Shown piece after piece: positions 60,970-64,000 of a stretch of 64,000 bases of DNA (its first letter is position 1; every line of letters starts with the position of its first letter). The position numbers and the translations under genes were made by a program. The DNA is from RHLJ01 sp048058975 (lineage in GTDB: Bacteria > Bacteroidota > Rhodothermia > Balneolales > Balneolaceae): positions 43,748-107,747 of the forward strand of contig JBLLNP010000006.1 of the NCBI GenBank assembly GCA_048058975.1, read 5' to 3'. The notes beneath the pieces were generated by a model that saw nothing but the letters and a program-made list of their open reading frames with translations, made no database searches and was not told where the DNA came from.

Positions 60970-62637
60970 ATGAAGCCAGTTACTCAATACACAAAAAGCG
61001 GACGCCTTAATATTGCCTACCAGGTTTTTGGTTCGGGTTCGGTGGATATCGTATATATCCCGGGGTGGGTTTCGAACATCGATTTAATGTGGGAGTGCCC
61101 GGAACTCGTTCATTTTTTTGAGGAACTCGGTAAAATAGCAAGGGTCATACTTTTTGATAAAAGAGGAACCGGACTTTCTGACCGGGTTGTGGATATTTCA
61201 ACTCTGGAAGAGCGTATGGATGATATCCGAGCGGTAATGGATGCGGTAGGTTCCAAAAAGGCAGTTTTATTCGGCCATTCTGAAGGAGGATCAGTTTCAG
61301 CGTTATTCGCAGCTACGTATCCAAACCGGACCAGCGCGTTAATTGCTTTCGGAATTTTTGCCAAGCGAAGATACTCACCAAATTACCCTTGGGCACCAAC
61401 CGATGATGAGCGCCAGAAAGTGTATGATATGATCGAAAGCAGCTGGGGTGGGGGCGATATGGAGCTCGAATCTCTTGCACCTTCAAAAGCGGATGATCCT
61501 GTGTTTATGGAATGGCTGGCAAACTATTTTCGATCCGGAGCCAGCCCTAGTGCTGCACTTGTGCTTACCAAAATGAATACACAGGTTGATATCATCGATA
61601 TTCTCAGCTCCATTAAAGTACCTACGCTGATTATGCAGCGCACAAATGATATTGATGTTAAAATTGAAGAAGGTCGATTTATTGCTGAGCGAATAGAAGG
61701 GGCTAAGTTCGTGGAGTTTTCGGGAGACGACCATTTATTCTGGGCTGGAAATACTCAGGAGATTCTTGATGAAATGAAATCCTTTCTTTCATCCATGAAG
61801 CCTATCGAATCTCATAAAAAGCAGCTTCTTACTATTGTAAAAGGGGAAATTCATTCTTCTAATGAAAACGCATCAGATTTACAGGGACTTATTGGACAGT
61901 TTATAGGCCAGCATCGCGGAAGAATTGTTAGACTCAAAGAAGACGCTTTTACGGCTGTGTTTGAAGGACCAAGTAAAGCAGTTTACTCGGGGTTGGACAT
62001 CATTCAGGCTGTCAAAAAACTGAAAGGCCGTATCAAAATGGGGGCTTACATCAAAGAGACAGCGTTGGATGAAATCAATGCACCGGGAGATAAAGCTTCA
62101 GCTTTCTTTGATGGTTTACTTGCCAATGTAGAACCAAACTCGATCGTAATAACCGAAACAGTAAAATATCTTTTGTCGGGTGCAGGGCTTAGTTTTACTC
62201 TATACAATCCCGGAAGAGAAACCATCCCGGAAATTTCCTCTTTATTTACGATTGATGAAGCTGAGACAGACGATCCCAGCCATGCAGAATCCTTGTTAAA
62301 TAGTATTCCCCATAAAGGGTCACTTCTGGATCGAGTATTAAAAAGCATCGACGAGCATCTGAATGACGAACATTATAGTGTGGAGGCGCTCAGTAGGGAT
62401 GTAGGAATAAGTGAGCGCCAGCTCCAGCGAAAACTAAAGCAGACAACCAATAAGACTCCTAACCAACTAATTACATCAGTTCGGTTGCACCGCGCCAAAG
62501 AGTTGATACTCTCGGGAGAGAGTAATATTTCAGAAGCTTGTTATAAAACGGGATTTTCCAGTCCATCTTACTTTTCTAAATGCTTCAAAAAAGAGTTTGG
62601 CAAAACACCGACAGAGCTTCAGGAGGCTTATAATTAG
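60970..62637 (+). CDS. Alpha/beta hydrolase fused to degenerate cyclase domain and AraC HTH
   Basis: 555 residues. Residues 1-275 are an alpha/beta hydrolase (nucleophile Ser104 in FGHSEGGSVS, oxyanion VYIPGWVSN, catalytic His in FSGDDHLFW). Residues about 285-430 follow the class III nucleotide-cyclase pattern (GQHRGRIVRLKEDAFTAVF, KASAFFDGLLANVEPNSIVIT). The metal-binding Asp pair is not intact (LLTIVKGEIH at the first place). Residues about 455-555 are an AraC-type HTH (VGISERQLQRKLK, TGFSSPSYFSKCFKKEFG). Hydrolase-cyclase pairs are common, but an AraC tail is unusual. The hydrolase could be a ligand sensor for the HTH. Confidence 0.85.
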   Translation: MKPVTQYTKSGRLNIAYQVFGSGSVDIVYIPGWVSNIDLMWECPELVHFFEELGKIARVILFDKRGTGLSDRVVDISTLEERMDDIRAVMDAVGSKKAVLFGHSEGGSVSALFAATYPNRTSALIAFGIFAKRRYSPNYPWAPTDDERQKVYDMIESSWGGGDMELESLAPSKADDPVFMEWLANYFRSGASPSAALVLTKMNTQVDIIDILSSIKVPTLIMQRTNDIDVKIEEGRFIAERIEGAKFVEFSGDDHLFWAGNTQEILDEMKSFLSSMKPIESHKKQLLTIVKGEIHSSNENASDLQGLIGQFIGQHRGRIVRLKEDAFTAVFEGPSKAVYSGLDIIQAVKKLKGRIKMGAYIKETALDEINAPGDKASAFFDGLLANVEPNSIVITETVKYLLSGAGLSFTLYNPGRETIPEISSLFTIDEAETDDPSHAESLLNSIPHKGSLLDRVLKSIDEHLNDEHYSVEALSRDVGISERQLQRKLKQTTNKTPNQLITSVRLHRAKELILSGESNISEACYKTGFSSPSYFSKCFKKEFGKTPTELQEAYN

Positions 62638-62814
62638 TCGGAAATGTCGGATTTGTTATAGTCGTTGGCATTGGTAAAGTCGGAAATGAGTAAGCATTTG
62701 CCGTTTTATTGATAACCGGATTCGCCCGGAACAGAGTACTTTTCTTCTCAATAGAAATACCTTCACGGTGTTTCAACATTCATTTATCGAAACCTTAATA
62801 AACTGATTAAAAGA

Positions 62815-63225
62815 ATGAAGAGAAGTTATCATTGTGTGCTGTTTTCTCTGATTATAGCCGGCCTGGCATGTACTACAAATACGGAAGATCTTGTCCCTGA
62901 TCCTGATGATGGAGGAGGGGAAAATCCTCCCGTAGAAGTGAGTTACGCAAGCAGCGTACAACCAATTTTTAATGGAAGCTGTACAGGTTGCCATGGAAAC
63001 AGTGGCAACGTTAATCTATCATCCTATTCAGCCTTGATGAACAGTGTTGGTGCCAATTATGGTAACACGTTGGTAGTAAGTGGCGATGCGAATGCAAGTG
63101 GATTGGTGGATAAAATCGAACCTAACCCCGCTCACGGTTCAAGAATGCCAATCGGAGGCGCACTTTCTCCCACACAAATTCAAACAATCCGTACCTGGAT
63201 TAACCAAGGTGCAAAAAATAACTAG
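62815..63225 (+). CDS. Cytochrome c-like lipoprotein
   Basis: The 136-residue protein has a lipobox IAGLAC (Cys19) and a Pro/Asp-rich spacer, then a c-type haem site CTGCH (Cys56, Cys59, His60) of the PSCyt1-type. The later GSRMPIGGALSP contains the probable distal Met ligand. It would be an electron carrier anchored in the envelope. It lies next to the YceI gene (no gap) and before a DUF5777-like barrel, a trio often found together in Bacteroidota (from memory). Confidence 0.85.
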   Translation: MKRSYHCVLFSLIIAGLACTTNTEDLVPDPDDGGGENPPVEVSYASSVQPIFNGSCTGCHGNSGNVNLSSYSALMNSVGANYGNTLVVSGDANASGLVDKIEPNPAHGSRMPIGGALSPTQIQTIRTWINQGAKNN

Positions 63226-63234
63226 GTGATTATG

Positions 63235-63780
63235 ATGAAGAAGATATTGCTCATAGTTTTTGTTTTAGCAGTAAGCATCAATGGCTACTCGCAAAGCTAC
63301 TTCACGGATTCCGGTACTGCGGTTTTCCATTCAAAAGTACCGTTGCATACATTTTCAGGGACTTCAGAAAACCTTACAGGCCTGATCGATCTTGAAAACG
63401 GAACAGTAGATTTCTATCTCGATCTTGAAACTTTGGACACCGGAAACGCAAAGCGGGATAAAGATATGAAGTTGACTCTGGAGACCGAAAAATTTCCATT
63501 TGGGGAGTTTTTTGGGAAGATTACTTCTGAGTTTGATGCCGCTTCAAATGAAGCTCAGGATGTAACTGTGGAAGGAGTATTCAAAATTCATGGAAAAGAA
63601 CAGAATATCAACGTGAATGGGCAAATCACTCTTGATGGAAACCAATTGAAGCTTACTGCGGGATGGATACTAAAGCTTGAAGACTATGAAATCAAACCAC
63701 CGAGCCTGCTCTTTATAAAAGTGGATCAGGAACAGGAAATTGAACTCAGTGCTGTATTAACCATCAAGGAAGATTCATGA
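63235..63780 (+). CDS. YceI family protein
   Basis: About 181 residues from the ATG at 63235 (MKKILLIVFVLAVSINGYSQ); the frame begins with GTG at 63226, directly after the cytochrome stop. A signal peptide is followed by the YceI lipocalin-like fold: AVFHSKVPLHTFSGTSENLTGLIDLENGTVDFYLDLETLDTG, DKDMKLTLETEKFPFGEF, and GVFKIHGKEQNINVNGQI. YceI proteins bind isoprenoid or other apolar ligands in the periplasm. Its end overlaps the next start (ATGA), which implies one operon. Confidence 0.9.
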   Translation: MKKILLIVFVLAVSINGYSQSYFTDSGTAVFHSKVPLHTFSGTSENLTGLIDLENGTVDFYLDLETLDTGNAKRDKDMKLTLETEKFPFGEFFGKITSEFDAASNEAQDVTVEGVFKIHGKEQNINVNGQITLDGNQLKLTAGWILKLEDYEIKPPSLLFIKVDQEQEIELSAVLTIKEDS

Positions 63781-64000
63781 GAAAAGCTGCTGCATTAGTT
63801 CTGATTGGTTTTCTGATTTCGCAATCAGCATACGGCCAGATGGAAAGACGTAAGACAGTAACAGATGAGCCTGTGGAGGTTTTTCTGACCATGTCCCTGA
63901 TTACCATGTCCACCAGTTCAAATCTGCATAAGAATAATATGAACAGCACCATTATGCACAATTTCGGTTTGGTGAGTACAGGGATTGAAGAGTTCTGGGG
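63777..64000 (+). CDS. DUF5777-like beta-barrel protein (cut by window edge)
   Basis: 74 codons visible from the ATG at 63777. A signal peptide (AALVLIGFLISQSAYGQ) precedes STSSNLHKNNMNSTIMHNFG, which resembles the start of DUF5777-type outer-membrane barrels, where a conserved HRFG/HNFG follows the first strand. Only the beginning is present, so the family call is provisional. It belongs to the cytochrome-YceI operon by the ATGA overlap. Confidence 0.65.
   Translation, partial: MRKAAALVLIGFLISQSAYGQMERRKTVTDEPVEVFLTMSLITMSTSSNLHKNNMNSTIMHNFGLVSTGIEEFW

Noticed and set aside
1..64000. tRNA, rRNA or known riboswitch in the spacers
   Set aside because: No cloverleaf with a TTCGA-type arm or other RNA family pattern was recognised by eye; a covariance search was not possible.

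Overview
The window looks like a chromosomal segment of a Bacteroidota/Rhodothermota-type bacterium, most like a marine Balneolota relative (Balneola or Gracilimonas kind). The reasons are C-terminal type IX secretion (T9SS) sorting domains with the NYPNPFNPSTTI signature, hybrid one-protein two-component systems, TAnnTTTG-type promoters, few Shine-Dalgarno sites and several TTG starts. No tRNA, rRNA or CRISPR was seen. Assignments rest on reading motifs by eye; no search was run.

Layout. 1-6745: a partial Gfo/Idh/MocA oxidoreductase, a secreted aspartyl protease with PDZ, an SMP-30-like lipoprotein with an S1/P1 nuclease, a run of small stress-type enzymes (VOC, HMA-like, DHFR-like, DinB) and a WYL regulator. 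6822-10519: an array of integron gene cassettes on the minus strand, with six complete attC sites, one truncated attC and seven small ORFs, mostly membrane proteins. There is no integron integrase, so it is a CALIN (cluster of attC sites lacking an integrase); its upstream end is cut at a 112-bp palindromic element. 10696-16152: a lipoprotein, a metallo-beta-lactamase-fold hydrolase, a YtxJ-like protein, xerD and pgpH. 16248-22418: the histidine operon hisG-D-C-B-H-A behind a newly read histidine-rich leader peptide (10 His in 24 codons). A DoxX-like gene lies antisense inside the operon, and hisB carries a wrecked HAD phosphatase domain. hisF and hisIE are not here. 22564-29798: a thiamine-binding-like protein, a propeller sensor with a broken kinase module, a GIY-YIG protein, and lepA-unknown-lepB.

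30190-33874 holds two unusual fusions: VOC-VOC-cytochrome c-cytochrome c-rhodanese, and endonuclease/exonuclease/phosphatase-HAD acid phosphatase. 33986-42614 is mixed housekeeping: rlmN, a peroxiredoxin, a barrel-like protein, a ZIP transporter, pcm, a DUF368/PopT flippase, a DUF1835 protein, a tandem universal stress protein and rsmA. 42721-44765 is groES-groEL.

44843-62637 is a surface-protein region built as two copies of one plan: a giant hybrid sensor/AraC regulator, then a large T9SS cargo with LamG domains, then a 65-66 residue protein with a PID-CTERM-like tail, then a terminator. The first cargo gene is broken by at least six frameshifts; the second is intact (1590 aa). An alpha/beta hydrolase-degenerate cyclase-AraC regulator follows. 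The window ends with a cytochrome c lipoprotein, a YceI protein and the start of a DUF5777-like barrel.

The most promising leads are the CALIN array with its unknown membrane-protein cassettes, the his leader, and the paired T9SS cargo/PID-CTERM microprotein modules.
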